Shown here: piece after piece, positions 55,801 to 58,587 of the stretch
How the letters are laid out: each line of letters starts with the position of its first letter
Numbering within the stretch: the first letter of the stretch is position 1
Source of the DNA: Owenia fusiformis
Taxonomy: Eukaryota; Annelida; Polychaeta; Sabellida; Oweniidae
DNA: 64,000 bases
Reading direction: 5' to 3'
Assembly (NCBI GenBank): GCA_903813345.2
Contig: CAIIXF020000010.1
Location: 13,707,181-13,771,180, forward strand
The notes under the pieces: generated by a model
The model's input: the letters and a program-made list of their open reading frames with translations, nothing else
The model's database searches: none
What the model was told of the DNA's origin: nothing
Made by a program: the position numbers and the translations under genes

Positions 55801-58587
55801 TTAGCCCCTATTGTGAGCCATTAATCTCCCTTACCTGACGTCTTGTTAGTTAAAACCTCCTACTCCACATTTGATGGTGAAGACAGATCAGAATAAATAG
55901 AAATCGGCTAGTCTTATTTTTTTTTCCCACAAATGAATTGATCTGAAAATCAGTTTCATTTGCGTCAATTCTTCGCTCATATTTCAGTGTTTTCATTATT
56001 TTACAAAGGTATTAAGATACTAAGAATTATGGGATATGTTGACCTACTGAATGGAGCATTATGGGATCATTTGTTAACCTCCTTTAGTAATGATACTCAG
56101 TCCCTCAGACAATTGACCATCAGTGTTACATTCTACTTAGTTATAATAGAACAGTTTCTTGAAACATTATTGTTTTGCTTCAAGGATGGTGACATTCAGT
56201 TTCGGATAATTACTCGATATATTCTTTCGAGCCATGAAATGTCTATTTTTAAGAGTTGTTTTTGTTGTCTCTTTAGGAATCGCCCACTCATCTGTCTGTT
56301 TGTTACTATCACATATTAAATTTTGTAACACATATTGTTATTACATGTACTCGTTATAGAATGCATCTTTGATTTTGCTTCTTAAAAAGAGAGTCTTTTC
56401 TGCATTTTTAGGACTAGGTCTACTTTCGTGCAATCAGATAAGGTCAATCAAATTTTAACTAACCAATCAGAATTGCAGACTCTGAACTTTATACATTCAT
56501 AAGTAGCTGGTATTAGCCCTTTGGTTTCAGAGTATCTAAAATAATAAGTAAAAAATCTTATTTCAGATAATGTGATTTTTAAGATGAGCAAAATGATAAT
56601 GAGTAGTATTGCAAATTCGAGAAGACACCCTCTTTATAAATTGTTACCTCCATTTGGCAATTAGAGGTTTTTAGAAAAATGTGGTTCTGCTTTGGTAATG
56701 ATAAATGGTGATGATGCTTTGTACTTTAGCAATGAGAGGCTAGGCATTGTTCTTGTTTTAGCTGAAGATAAGTACTGTTGTTGCAGTGTTAACATTGTAC
56801 TTTTAGAGGTACTTCAGGGAGAGCTTTTCACCAAAAAAGATTAATTAGGGGTGGCGCCAAGTTTTAAATATTCCCATTAGTATATATTGTATAGTGTAGG
56901 GAGTAGGTACATGCCACTGTTTCATTTAGGTGGAAAAATTAATTGGAGCATTCAAGAAAATTGACTTTTGTTCCATGTGAAATTAGATAAGGTCAGGTTT
57001 GTATTCATGTATTCAGAATGAGATTAACTTCTTTATCGGATATCTAGGGCAGGGTTATATTGAACTCTGTGAAATGTTAAGCAAGAGTCGGTAATTTGGT
57101 ACATTTGAATCAACTGGGATCAACAATAATTCATCAAGCCGTACATCGTACATCGTCCAGAATTCAGGAAAGTACTTCCTATCAAATTGCATTGAATCGT
57201 TTTCGTTGCAGTTTAACCTGATCTGTTCATTGATTCTCTTTGAAGTCCAAATTCTAACTTAATTACATTAACTATTCAAAACCAATGGATGTCACAAAAT
57301 ATAGAAAATACAGCCTTAACATTCAAGTCTTGATCCTAAAGAGAAGATGATATTTGCAGAACCTAAAATCAATTAATTTGAAATTGAGCATTTATATCTG
57401 ATACAAAGAATGATTAAAATGAAACCAAACCATCAAAGTTAGATGAAATCATAGAATGAGAGCATATATTAATAGGACTGCCTTCCTCATCCTTGACTCT
57501 CATATCGCCCAACGGTTGATGAACTTTACGATGTGACATCACTATATAAACAACTTGAAAAACCTTGAAGTTGACAGTATACAAGTGTTTTATATATTAT
57601 ATAATGACATTAATTGAAGTGAATCGCTACAATACAATGTTAATGTGGACCTCTAGAGTGATACAAGAGTCAATATAACCATTATGATTAAAACATAAGA
57701 GGAGCACTTCCATTCAAATGTCATTCACTTCTGGGTTGAAATATGCTGAGGAAATGGGACGAGGTGCTCTGTATAAGGTTGTTGCTCCATCCTGTTTACA
57801 ATGTTCTTTGTCACAAGACATAAGTACTTGGACAAAGTTTGCTTGCTTCTGTCATCTTTAAGGTCTGACATGTTTAGTGGCACCATCCTGCTAAGCAGGT
57901 ATCCAGAATTCGTATCTCCTTCTTCCCCCTGCTTTAACCAATTTGGAAGCGCCCGATTAAACTGAATCACGTGATCTAATTATGCGCAATGACTTATACG
58001 TGATTTCTGTCGCAGTGTTGCGACAGCCAATCAGATTGCGAGTTCTTAATCGGGGAAATGCTAATTGCTTATCGCAGGGGGTAAAATGAAAGAATATATT
58101 CTGGATTTAAAGCCCTGTGATCAGAGGATGAGTGGCACAGGCTGGAATTGTTTGGCCTATATAGAATATTAATGCATATGTTGACCACTAGATGTATGTA
58201 CATAAATGTGCAGGACTAAAAAAGCTAAATATATTCATATATTATAATAAATTGATATTACAAAAATATATTTATTAATTGAACCATCACACAATAATTG
58301 AGTATTATAGGCACATAGTATATGTTGGCCGAGAGGGCTTGAGCGCCGGCACGTTCAGGCTAGGTAATTTGGCGCCATAACCACGAGGTTGCGAGTTCGA
58401 GACGCATGTCCTCCTTGTGTTTATTCATTTATCATAACTACATATTTACAAAATATACATTTATTTAAAACAGTAAAACCATCAGCATTAAATGAATGTT
58501 ATTATATTGTATATTCAAGGCTGTGGAATCAACGTACATGACCATTCCTGTAAAGAGCAAGTGAACCCCTGTACCAGAGTGAAGAAG
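4766..58587 (+). CDS. Partial Rho guanine-nucleotide exchange factor-like gene (C1-domain, ARHGEF2/ARHGEF28/AKAP13 type)
   Basis: Gene-level entry. Coding exons joined by GT/AG sites and phase: 4766-4865, 23401-23480, 32322-32421, 38807-39137, 40995-41167, 42301-42467, 43255-43387, 44274-44319, 45296-45349, 48335-48451, 50525-50573 (or 50581), 53402-53614, 54729-54843, 58520-58587. The sum is 1746 nt, exactly 582 codons with no internal stop. Residues 1-450 are mostly Ser/Thr/Asn-rich and low complexity, with basophilic phosphosite motifs (RRGSV, RQRSVSPP, RRQSW). Residues about 490-520 are basic (KEDKKRRSSVFAKF), and residues 530-577 form a C1 zinc finger. In ARHGEF2, ARHGEF28 and AKAP13 a similar C1 precedes the DH-PH module that activates RhoA. 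The long region before the C1 favours ARHGEF28/AKAP13 over ARHGEF2, whose C1 is near its N-terminus. The DH-PH part is not in the window, so GEF activity is inferred from C1 similarity alone. Other C1 proteins remain possible. Confidence 0.7.
4866..6850. other. Intron 1 (first part), no exon seen
   Basis: Contains homopolymer C runs (near 5685 and 6257, the second followed by a short CA microsatellite, 6257-6281). The open frames here lack splice context on either strand. Confidence 0.4.
6851..7042. mobile_element. MITE-like element with pogo/Tigger-like ends
   Basis: Starts acaatagagttaaacc and ends catgttttactgta. The body repeats 'gtgaacacc/gtgagcacc/ggtgttcac', the composition seen in the other acagtaaaacc-ended elements of this window (12563, 22561, 30347, 43011, 54038). 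TA flanks are plausible but the ends are worn. Confidence 0.5.
7043..10587. other. Intron 1 continued, nothing recognised
   Basis: About 3.5 kb of AT-rich DNA without a supported exon, RNA gene or complete repeat. Around 9849-9900 a short phrase (gtttagac, caggtttagac) is repeated three to four times. Confidence 0.4.
10588..10745. mobile_element. Palindromic foldback repeat (ggttatgtactggg family)
   Basis: The left arm (gggttatgtactgggagg ... ggatatggggtttatcc) is matched in inverted orientation by the right arm (ggatgaaccaaatatcc ... cgtacataac). Between them lie two inverted copies of an agatatgcatatct-like word and the phrase gaccgaagg. The same architecture and words (tactggg, gaccgaagg, tttatcc/tttattcc) occur at 46689-46877, so the two are members of one family. 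Confidence 0.65.
10880..11130. repeat. A/T homopolymer-rich block
   Basis: Repeated ttgaaaaaaa/aaattttttt words give a near-binary A/T sequence. The 87-codon minus frame across it is only Phe/Lys/Leu from poly-T and is not coding. Directly to the right, at about 11119-11145, the phrase 'cgggaagatatg / cgggagatatg' recurs and resembles the neighbouring foldback repeat. Confidence 0.6.
11146..12562. other. Intron 1 continued, no exon seen
   Basis: The open frame 11467-11763 is the longest here. It has no splice context and no recognisable domain, and I treat it as chance. Confidence 0.4.
12930..13656 (+). repeat. 239-bp tandem repeat, 3 copies
   Basis: The marker gcagacaa(g/t)attata occurs at 13164, 13403 and 13642, exactly 239 apart. 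Each unit itself carries two related halves around 'ggatgtttttgatttggatta'-type words (aagagaaaggtg versus tgaacaagtc). It sits inside the left arm of the 10 kb compound and explains why that arm is longer than the right one. Confidence 0.9.
13690..13868 (+). pseudogene. Remnant of a pogo/Tigger-like DNA transposase
   Basis: An ATG at 13703 reads MPPKKAHLTS and then stops. About 40 nt later LDILKDYASSRMSTRE is readable, and in another frame the region ends KQTTMNDFFKLK followed by TAA at about 13868. A basic MPPK-type start and a C-terminal K-Q-T-T-x-x-D-F-F-K are typical of Tigger/pogo transposases, but here start and end are under 200 bp apart. The DDE catalytic core is missing and the frame changes, so this is an internally deleted, dead copy. 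It supports the family assignment made from the TIR. Confidence 0.6.
13951..14478 (+). repeat. Left arm of long inverted repeat
   Basis: Inverted partner at 21722-22264. Shared blocks include gagctgtca/tgacagctc with the adjacent 'ggggtggtcacgacact', the short hairpin 'cccccctaggaaaatattctaggggg' (given here only by its halves cccccctagg and ctaggggg), and 'atgactttatagtgcccta' at the inner edge. Confidence 0.85.
14479..15311. other. No gene recognised
   Basis: AT-rich DNA inside the 10 kb compound. The 66-codon + frame at 15141 has no start or splice context. Confidence 0.35.
15312..15372 (-). CDS. Candidate second exon of a minus-strand gene (very tentative)
   Basis: On the minus strand the frame TCQKFGGNNFVTPDLTWKGS ends at a consensus donor, CAG|GTAAGTAAT. 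Acceptor-like ...tttgaag and ...cttatgaag lie upstream in phase 0, which is the phase left by the candidate exon at 15998-16126. I do not recognise the peptide and the pyrimidine tract is poor. It could equally be chance or transposon sequence. Confidence 0.2.
15951..16199. promoter_or_regulatory. NRF-1 / ETS promoter-like cluster
   Basis: Two palindromic NRF-1 consensus sites, TGCGCATGCGC, lie at 15951-15961 and 16188-16199. A partial one (CGCATGCGC) is at 16153-16161. ETS/GABPA-type sites lie at 16010-16027 (CACTTCCGGGCGGAAGTC, two opposed sites) and 16134-16141 (CCGGAAGT). This is a small CpG-bearing island in CpG-poor DNA. NRF-1 plus ETS is a known signature of TATA-less, often bidirectional animal promoters. 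The 16188 site is about 62 bp upstream of the minus-strand ATG at 16126. Confidence 0.55.
15998..16126 (-). CDS. Candidate first coding exon encoding a signal peptide and acidic linker
   Basis: The minus-strand ATG at 16126 opens MASFKILLVALCLYIYVF-SVNANS, a classic signal peptide (one Lys, a hydrophobic core, then small residues before a likely cleavage site). It is followed by LDDGDNDDDDFRPEVFSFR and a good donor, AGG|GTATGT, at 15998. That gives 43 codons in phase 0. Unspliced, the frame runs ten more residues and stops, giving a 53-residue peptide. The NRF-1/ETS cluster directly upstream supports transcription toward the left. No later exon is secure, so this could be the first exon of an overlapping antisense gene, a small secreted peptide, or a promoter captured by repeats. 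The start context is only fair. Confidence 0.4.
16510..18100 (+). mobile_element. Minisatellite-cored non-autonomous element (gtcaccacc family)
   Basis: The element begins with a hairpin (gtcaccacc / ggtggtgac, 16510-16530), then atattgttatggtctccg, a GGC-rich block (cggcgtccggcggttggcg) and gtctgtaacaa. After a tandem array it ends ggtggtgacattttgtcatg ttaatgccttg. The same head and tail occur in shortened copies at 1215, 22862, 24764 and 54892. No coding capacity was seen. A Helitron-derived element with a satellite core, like the bivalve 'pearl' type, is one possible class, but I see no proof of it. Confidence 0.65.
16670..18060 (+). repeat. Tandem array of about 10 units rich in AGGTCA half-sites
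   Basis: 'atctac(a/g)tgttctcag' recurs at roughly 16688, 16812, 16981, 17118, 17267, 17404, 17541, 17680, 17822 and 17948, with a spacing of 124-169 bp. Each unit carries tgacctt(c)aatgacctt and (in about seven units) ctcaaggtca, followed by aaaaaggtc. Internal repeats of 'agatttgac' account for the length variation. Confidence 0.9.
18101..19070. other. No gene recognised
   Basis: A GAA/AAT-rich stretch (18200-18400) resembles the block at 15480-15660. The remainder is unique-looking. Confidence 0.35.
19178..21121. mobile_element. Outer copy of the ggtagactg element
   Basis: TIRs are GGTAGACTGTAAATC at the left and GATTTACAGTCTACC at the right. Each TIR is extended by a run of the 9-bp word aaatctagt (or its complement). 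A second, complete copy (19832-20781) is inserted inside it. Without that copy the outer element would be about 985 bp, close to the inner one's 950 bp. The half-element order is therefore A-A-B-B. The interior has no coding sequence. Confidence 0.85.
19832..20781. mobile_element. Inner copy of the ggtagactg element, inserted into its own kind
   Basis: It is flanked by a perfect 9-bp duplication, ACGCATTGT, at 19823-19831 and 20782-20790. The same word is present once, unduplicated, in the middle of the inner copy (about 20452-20460), which is the homologous empty target. The TIRs are as in the outer copy. The copies look about 95% identical, so both insertions are fairly recent. Confidence 0.9.
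21267..21721. other. No gene recognised
   Basis: DNA between the split MITE and the right arm of the long inverted repeat. Confidence 0.35.
21722..22264 (-). repeat. Right arm of long inverted repeat
   Basis: Inverted partner of 13951-14478; see that entry for shared blocks. About 300 bp outside it lies the inverted terminus ending at 22561. Confidence 0.85.
22862..23090 (+). mobile_element. Short copy of the gtcaccacc element
   Basis: The head is atgccaccaccaagaaatag followed by tgacattttgttatag. Then come catctgtaacaattg and a tail gcaggtggttattacatttt gtcatgttaatgtcttgtta. It lacks the tandem core. Confidence 0.6.
23401..23480 (+). CDS. Exon C of the Rho-GEF-like gene
   Basis: Acceptor tttatatattgcag and donor TTG|GTGAGT bound an 80-nt exon. 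Entered in phase 1 it reads (E)KNIRRLNDISIGIRRLKA followed by KNENLGEL and leaves in phase 0. It is charged, with heptad-like I/L spacing (I-R-R-L-N-D-I-S-I-G-I-R-R-L), so it could form a short amphipathic helix or coiled coil. Either first exon (42-75 or 4766-4865) joins it without a frame break. Residues 34-60. Confidence 0.85.
23713..23888. mobile_element. MITE, family with atgcctcagtcacatttg ends (copy 1)
   Basis: The left end, atgcctcatcacatttgatc, is mirrored by tagagcaaatgtaactggagc on the right. The interior has inverted gccatat/gccataa and tcccaaaatcgag/gattttgtgaag words. Other copies lie at 44872-45037 and 48569-48730, and a variant at 52002-52145. Confidence 0.75.
24764..24870 (+). 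mobile_element. Head fragment of the gtcaccacc element
   Basis: It reads atgtcatcactaggagtgg, then agacatattgttacagtctc and a GTT/GGC-rich block (cggcggttggtgttc). No tail was found. Confidence 0.55.
30347..30507. mobile_element. MITE with pogo/Tigger-like ends
   Basis: Left TA|cggtaaaactgtc and right aggtttactttac, with gaacac / gtgttca words throughout (tcagaacac, aaagtgttcatat, aggtgttcaca, gaggtgttcag). Confidence 0.5.
31105..31241 (+). promoter_or_regulatory. Candidate internal promoter and mini first exon
   Basis: A TATA-like cataaaata at about 31112 is followed about 25 bp later by a CG-containing segment (ctccggtagccgacagccg). An ATG at 31220 then reads MSSRMLP to a strong donor, T|GTGAGT, ending at 31241. 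It ends in phase 1, so it can join only the 38807 exon (phase-1 acceptor) and would skip 32322-32421. Several other ATGs precede it, and the ORF is only seven codons. Confidence 0.25.
32322..32421 (+). CDS. Exon D of the Rho-GEF-like gene
   Basis: Acceptor tgtgctttcag, donor TCAG|GTAGGT. Phase 0 in, phase 1 out. It reads EDRKENLSRFSASCPSLDKQ followed by NLQSQSRIREHDS: hydrophilic and probably disordered. No known domain. Residues 61-93. Confidence 0.8.
32422..33102. other. Intron D, no other exon seen
   Basis: Early in the intron 'gttgctatg(g)' recurs four times (32430-32565), giving a weak short-period repeat. Confidence 0.4.
33103..33274 (+). CDS. Alternative first coding exon with a small Cys/His motif
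   Basis: ATG at 33103 (A at -3) opens MSSFGFTRRRSLSWNHGL... and the frame runs 57 codons to TGCAG|GTAAAT, ending in phase 1. It can therefore join the phase-1 acceptor at 38807 and give (G)D-YCKSM in frame. The C-terminal part reads FTCHECPFQNLENHYRICA, i.e. C-x2-C-x7-H-x3-C, resembling a shortened C2HC zinc finger. RRRSLSW is a strong basophilic phosphosite motif. There is no convincing acceptor before the ATG. An isoform starting here would replace residues 1-93 of the long form. It is an unusually good frame for chance, but expression is unproven. Confidence 0.55.
33275..34400. other. Intronic sequence, nothing recognised
   Basis: No exon or complete repeat. Immediately after the donor at 33275 'ttgccac(a/g)gta' occurs three to four times up to 33370. 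Confidence 0.4.
34401..35275. mobile_element. Tc1/mariner-like element with long TIRs
   Basis: The ends are TA|CACTCCCCTCCATAAG and CTTATGGAGGGGAGTG|TA. The inverted similarity continues inward for over 300 bp on each side: ggcaacctttttcccc, aagcctctttacc, then ttaccaatgggaaatgg-type words around the inner edges, with matching inverted copies near 35020-35100. The central 250 bp is not inverted and has no transposase frame. Size is 875 bp. Non-autonomous; arms perhaps 85-90% alike by eye, so of moderate age. Confidence 0.85.
35276..36654. other. Intronic sequence with a partial repeat
   Basis: At 35465-35545 the phrase cccgactgattgagtacttt ... gaacaaaatactcaagcggcc matches the centre of the palindrome at 52002-52145. 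Otherwise nothing was recognised. The frame at 36432-36650 has no splice context. Confidence 0.4.
36655..36862 (-). mobile_element. tRNA-derived SINE-like sequence (minus strand)
   Basis: On the minus strand, 36862 to about 36800 reads gctatcatagtagttaagcg (A-box-like), then gtgcacatctggtgtgca and ggttcaattcctggttc, a good RNA polymerase III B box (GGTTCAANTCC). Downstream on that strand (36655-36780) are words 'ttggggtttagaggccc' and 'ccaaattatc' related to the 59634-59830 repeat. A SINE or tRNA pseudogene is more likely than a functional tRNA because the stems pair poorly. Confidence 0.5.
36863..38718. other. Intronic sequence, nothing recognised
   Basis: AT-rich, no supported exon or complete repeat. 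Confidence 0.4.
38719..38790 (+). repeat. Short tandem repeat next to a splice acceptor
   Basis: About 3.5 copies of a 21-22 bp unit (tatcacattattttaggg-like) end 16 bp before the AG at 38805-38806. The branch point and part of the pyrimidine tract of the next exon are likely to fall in or beside it. Confidence 0.8.
38807..39137 (+). CDS. Exon E of the Rho-GEF-like gene
   Basis: Acceptor ctctacttccag, donor AAAAAG|GTAACC. Phase 1 in, phase 2 out, 331 nt: the largest exon found. It reads (D)YCKSMLDITPECDENATYP..., an acidic Thr/Pro-rich start. A run of NNNN (NTINNNNTS) follows, then RQRSVSPPSD and KDFRRQSW, two basophilic phosphosite motifs of the kind bound by 14-3-3 in related GEFs. The exon ends QFKTQILAAQGK. 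Disordered linker, no folded domain recognised. Residues 94-204. The acceptor accepts exon D and the alternative starts at 31220 and 33103 equally. Confidence 0.9.
39138..39925. other. Intron E, first part
   Basis: No exon or repeat recognised. Confidence 0.4.
39926..40396 (+). repeat. Two adjoining tandem repeats
   Basis: 39950-40145: about 2.5 copies of a roughly 75-bp unit (cactgtatcttaaattctgg ... ttggctctgtattcttga). 40146-40396: two nearly identical copies of a 125-bp unit beginning tgctcgctatatgttaaatt and ending cccata(g/c)ataaccgaag. The second unit looks like a diverged extension of the first. The near identity of the 125-bp pair implies a recent duplication. Confidence 0.85.
40995..41167 (+). 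CDS. Exon F of the Rho-GEF-like gene
   Basis: Acceptor cttcacttccag, donor ACTTCAG|GTAATG. Phase 2 in, phase 1 out. It reads (S)LSLSSLDGPGNQNEVNEEY followed by ETDDTESPRSGP and then a basic turn, SRVTRSNTLGTMSTVLEA. Acidic, Ser-rich linker containing SPR and RSNT phosphosite-like motifs. Residues 204-262. Confidence 0.88.
41231..41645 (+). repeat. Tandem repeat of 91-98 bp, about four copies
   Basis: 'ttgaacatctattttgtata' recurs at 41364, 41462 and 41553, with a diverged first unit from about 41231. Alternating 'acattgaacat' and 'tatgtaactttgtgca' words produce the spurious long frames on both strands. Confidence 0.85.
41646..42300. other. Intron F, second part
   Basis: Nothing recognised apart from the acceptor of the next exon. 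Confidence 0.4.
42301..42467 (+). CDS. Exon G of the Rho-GEF-like gene
   Basis: Acceptor ttttactgtttacag, donor GAG|GTATGG. Phase 1 in, phase 0 out. It reads (G)HSSPETEMVQHYSHLSTHS..., with an STHSGTHSSTHN run of three S-T-H repeats (encoded by acacatagcgg/acacatagcag, a small coding repeat). Then PPRPVSTASVRSLTDVRF and DFNSSSEHE. PPRPV is an SH3-ligand-like proline motif and SVRSLTD a phosphosite-like motif. Residues 262-317. Confidence 0.88.
42468..43010. other. Intron G, first part
   Basis: Nothing recognised. Confidence 0.4.
43011..43208. mobile_element. Duplicated end of a pogo/Tigger-like MITE
   Basis: Two roughly 110-bp units, each with gggttggacaaaacttggaa-like text, gaacctctc, ggaacac and ggagagtgttcctt. 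The block ends ggttttactgta, the terminus shared with 12563 and 22561. It ends 46 bp before the acceptor of the next exon. Confidence 0.6.
43255..43387 (+). CDS. Exon H of the Rho-GEF-like gene
   Basis: Acceptor tttgcaccatttcag, donor AAATC|GTAAGT. Phase 0 in, phase 1 out. It reads TSITSPQSQSDSPVNANGTM followed by LNVPNNMTKSKSTPSIPN and AENKEN. SP and KSKSTPS motifs; KEN is a D-box-like degron word, though a three-residue match is weak. Disordered. Residues 318-362. Confidence 0.88.
43388..44273. other. Intron H
   Basis: No repeat or exon recognised. Confidence 0.45.
44274..44319 (+). CDS. Exon I (46-nt microexon-like) of the Rho-GEF-like gene
   Basis: Acceptor ttgattctttcag, donor AAAAG|GTAATA. 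Phase 1 in, phase 2 out; RNGHNSSSEVATQEK. The exon is very short but its phases fit the exons on both sides, which is the main support for it. Residues 362-377. Confidence 0.8.
44320..44871. other. Intron I, first part
   Basis: C-rich pyrimidine run at about 44828-44855 (cccccctcc...). No gene recognised. Confidence 0.4.
44872..45037. mobile_element. MITE, atgcctcagtcacatttg family (copy 2)
   Basis: The left end, aagtctcagtcacatttgct, and the right end, aaatgtgactgaggcatta, are inverted. Interior gccatag / gccgcctt and cgaatttt words match the other copies. Confidence 0.75.
45296..45349 (+). CDS. Exon J (54 nt) of the Rho-GEF-like gene
   Basis: Acceptor ctgtcactttcag, donor CACGA|GTGAGT. 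Phase 2 in and out. It reads (S)VTPARSHIQIQKLIADH. It begins a more ordered-looking stretch, possibly an amphipathic helix, continued by the 48335 exon. Residues 377-395. Confidence 0.82.
46364..46688. mobile_element. Palindrome nested at the foldback centre (atatcaaataattatag ends)
   Basis: Ends atcaaataattataggagc and gctcctataattatttgat. The arms contain cttcttccgcatccccaccc, ttggtatacgcag, and an inner cggtacgggtcaaaagctgg matched by cagcttttgacccataccgg. Arms of about 110-150 bp, with a roughly 70-bp loop. Confidence 0.8.
46689..46877. mobile_element. Second nested palindrome (ggttatttactggg family)
   Basis: Ends ataggttatttactggg and ccagaaataacctat. Inner arms are gaatatgggttttattccg and cggaataaaacccat-type. 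Between them is gaccgaaggg / gaccgaggg with four inverted 'tatgatattgacc' words. Same family as 10588-10745. Confidence 0.8.
46985..47100 (+). repeat. Short tandem repeat (caatacgattttt units)
   Basis: 'caatacgattttt' occurs five times, alternating with gtcccggggaca and catgtaatacg. Period about 25 or 50 bp. It lies inside the foldback centre. Confidence 0.8.
47812..48334. other. Intron J, last part
   Basis: No exon or repeat recognised before the acceptor at 48334. Confidence 0.4.
48335..48451 (+). CDS. Exon K of the Rho-GEF-like gene
   Basis: Acceptor tttgtcctgttttcag, donor CAATGA|GTAAGT. Phase 2 in and out. It reads (D)AQLQENAAWVNEDHGINNYL followed by HNEATQKKPCLSMIEFLN. More hydrophobic and probably helical, unlike the preceding linker. 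No domain recognised. Residues 395-434. Confidence 0.88.
48569..48730. mobile_element. MITE, atgcctcagtcacatttg family (copy 3)
   Basis: Left aatgcctcagtcacatttga, right gaacaaatacgagtgaggctt. The interior matches copy 1 closely (atctatggcaac, tcatagcttcccaaattcg, gattttgtgaagctac). Confidence 0.75.
48731..50524. other. Intron K with a 55-bp mini-element
   Basis: No exon. At 49750-49804 lies a tiny TA-flanked inverted-repeat element, listed separately. 'tgtgacat / gtgtgaca' words recur around 49155-49205 and 49625. Confidence 0.4.
49750..49804. mobile_element. 55-bp MITE or solo TIR pair
   Basis: TA|CAGGGTGTCC ... GGACACCCTG|TA. The inverted termini match the mariner-like CAGGGTG start seen at 53915. 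It is exceptionally short, with about 35 bp between the repeats. Confidence 0.65.
50525..50581 (+). CDS. Exon L of the Rho-GEF-like gene, with two competing donors
   Basis: Acceptor gtcatatttacag. Entered in phase 2 it reads (E)ANSDEGSLDTVTEQDE-VF. Two donors are visible: a weak one after GAA (50573, GTATTT), which leaves phase 0 and fits the next exon, and a consensus one eight bases later (50581, GTAAGT), which leaves phase 2. Joined to 53402, the second gives TA|A, a stop. Unspliced, the frame also stops (TAG) at the same codon. Acidic. Residues 434-450 with the first donor. Confidence 0.72.
50582..52001. other. Intron L, no missing exon found
   Basis: I searched this stretch for an exon that would resolve the phase problem (one of length 3n+1, entered in phase 2). 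Only implausible candidates exist, for example 51057-51114 (hydrophobic, weak sites). The retrocopy at 51265-51345 lies here. Confidence 0.4.
51265..51345 (+). pseudogene. Short processed retrocopy with perfect target-site duplication
   Basis: An 81-bp insert ends with the signal AATAAA (51321), eleven bases of sequence and a run of A. It is flanked by a 13-bp perfect direct repeat, ATCTCCCAGATTT (51252-51264 and 51346-51358). These are the marks of LINE-machinery target-primed reverse transcription of the 3' end of a polyadenylated transcript. The source transcript is not recognised; it could be an mRNA 3' UTR or a LINE/SINE tail. Confidence 0.85.
52002..52145. mobile_element. Short palindromic element (aatgccttggtcacatttgc ends)
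   Basis: Left aatgccttggtcacatttgc and right gcaaatgtgacccaggcatt, with inner inverted ccggccaattgagtattctattc and its mirror caaaacactcaatcgactgg. A variant of the atgcctcagtcacatttg family with a different centre. Its centre is also present alone at 35465-35545. Confidence 0.75.
52268..52385 (+). repeat. 37-bp tandem repeat, about three copies
   Basis: Unit cagaattatttatattatt gagaaaa(t/g)gtt, recurring at about 37-bp spacing. Confidence 0.8.
52458..52469 (+). other. Possible alternative terminal exon
   Basis: A strong-looking acceptor (tttttcatgttttcag, ending 52457) is entered from the consensus donor at 50581 in phase 2. It gives only Y-A-M and then TGA. This would make a short isoform ending ...DEVFYAM, without the C1 domain. 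The pyrimidine tract is good but no poly(A) site was identified. Confidence 0.2.
52470..53401. other. Intron L, last part
   Basis: Nothing recognised. Confidence 0.4.
53402..53614 (+). CDS. Exon M of the Rho-GEF-like gene
   Basis: Acceptor ataccattgcag, donor TTAAG|GTATTT. 213 nt, phase 0 in and out. It begins INVVFCNNHLASMTTGEQCE, then LVVELYDGFCGYSPANFSGE, and turns strongly basic: DKVVKRDLLKEDKKRRSSVF and AKFGSYRQKVK. A Lys-rich stretch just before the C1 is also seen in AKAP13, where it is far longer. KRRSSV is a basophilic phosphosite motif. An in-frame ATG at 53387, just before the acceptor, would allow an alternative start (MIPLQINVV...) if transcription began in this intron. Residues 451-521. 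Confidence 0.82.
53915..54234. mobile_element. Mariner-like MITE (CAGGGTGGGCC ends)
   Basis: TA|CAGGGTGGGCCATAAG at the left and TTTTTGGCCCACCCTG|TA at the right. The inverted similarity extends to aaatgggacact / agtgttccattt. It lies in the intron after exon M and is interrupted by the element at 54038-54124. No coding capacity. Confidence 0.85.
54038..54124. mobile_element. Small pogo-like MITE nested in the mariner-like MITE
   Basis: CAGTAGAACCTGTCTATG at the left and CATGTTTCACTG at the right, with gaggtgttata / gaggtgttccac words inside. It sits in the body of the 53915-54234 element, so it is the younger insertion or a duplication within it. Confidence 0.6.
54729..54843 (+). CDS. Exon N: first half of the C1 zinc finger
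   Basis: Acceptor ctttatgtttcag, donor GAAA|GTAAGT. Phase 0 in, phase 1 out. It reads LKEENKKTHSFMPVSFSNAT, then LCDVCAKSMSNKSSVQCE. The pattern H-x12-C-x2-C-x11-C is the first part of a C1 domain. The 11-residue spacing matches ARHGEF2 (C-NKSITAKEALI-C) rather than the 13-14 of phorbol-ester-binding C1 domains, and the G/Q residues of the ligand loop are absent. It is therefore predicted to be atypical and not diacylglycerol-binding. Residues 522-560. Confidence 0.9.
54892..54978 (+). mobile_element. Minimal copy of the gtcaccacc element
   Basis: Head ggcaccatcatattgttaca gtctcc, middle aactgtaacaaatggc, tail tggtgttgacattttggtg ttaatgccttgc. The core is deleted. Confidence 0.55.
54979..57883. 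other. Intron between the two C1 exons, nothing coding seen
   Basis: The 119-codon frame at 55960-56319 has no supported start or splice sites and a hydrophobic, unrecognised translation; I treat it as chance. Confidence 0.4.
57884..58130. mobile_element. Uninterrupted MITE (catcct ends), the empty-site relative of 19071-21266
   Basis: CATCCTGCTAAGCAGG to AGAGGATG, 247 bp, flanked by an 8-bp direct repeat, AGTGGCAC (57876-57883 and 58131-58138). Internally it contains the near-palindrome tgtcgcagtgttgcgacagc and inverted ttccccctgc / gcagggggta words. It is about 90% similar to the two halves at 19071-19177 and 21122-21266. Confidence 0.88.
58325..58412 (+). tRNA. tRNA-like sequence (Ser/Leu-type A box), probably a pseudogene or SINE head
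   Basis: ttggccgagagggcttgagc resembles the A-box region of class II tRNAs (TGGCCGAGNGG). About 50 nt later gaggttgcgagttcgagacg resembles a B box (GGTTCGANNC). The spacing is about right for a class II tRNA, but the acceptor and anticodon stems do not pair well and no CCTACCGACG-like tail is seen. Not confidently functional. Confidence 0.4.
58520..58587 (+). CDS. Exon O: second half of the C1 zinc finger
   Basis: Acceptor ttgtatattcaag, donor AAGAAG|GTAGGT. Phase 1 in, phase 0 out. It reads (S)CGINVHDHSCKEQVNPCTR-VKK. Joined to the previous exon it completes C-x2-C-x4-H-x3-C-x6-C followed by T-R-V-K-K, matching ARHGEF2 (C-T-K-V-K) and AKAP13 (C-A-K-V-K) just after their last cysteine. The H-to-C spacing is three residues rather than two. 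The next exon, expected to lead toward the DH domain, is not in the window. Residues 560-582. Confidence 0.9.

Noticed and set aside
55960-56319. 119-codon + strand frame in the intron between the two C1 exons
   Set aside because: No acceptor, Kozak or donor context, a Leu/Phe/Ile-rich translation typical of AT-rich noncoding DNA, and no recognised domain.
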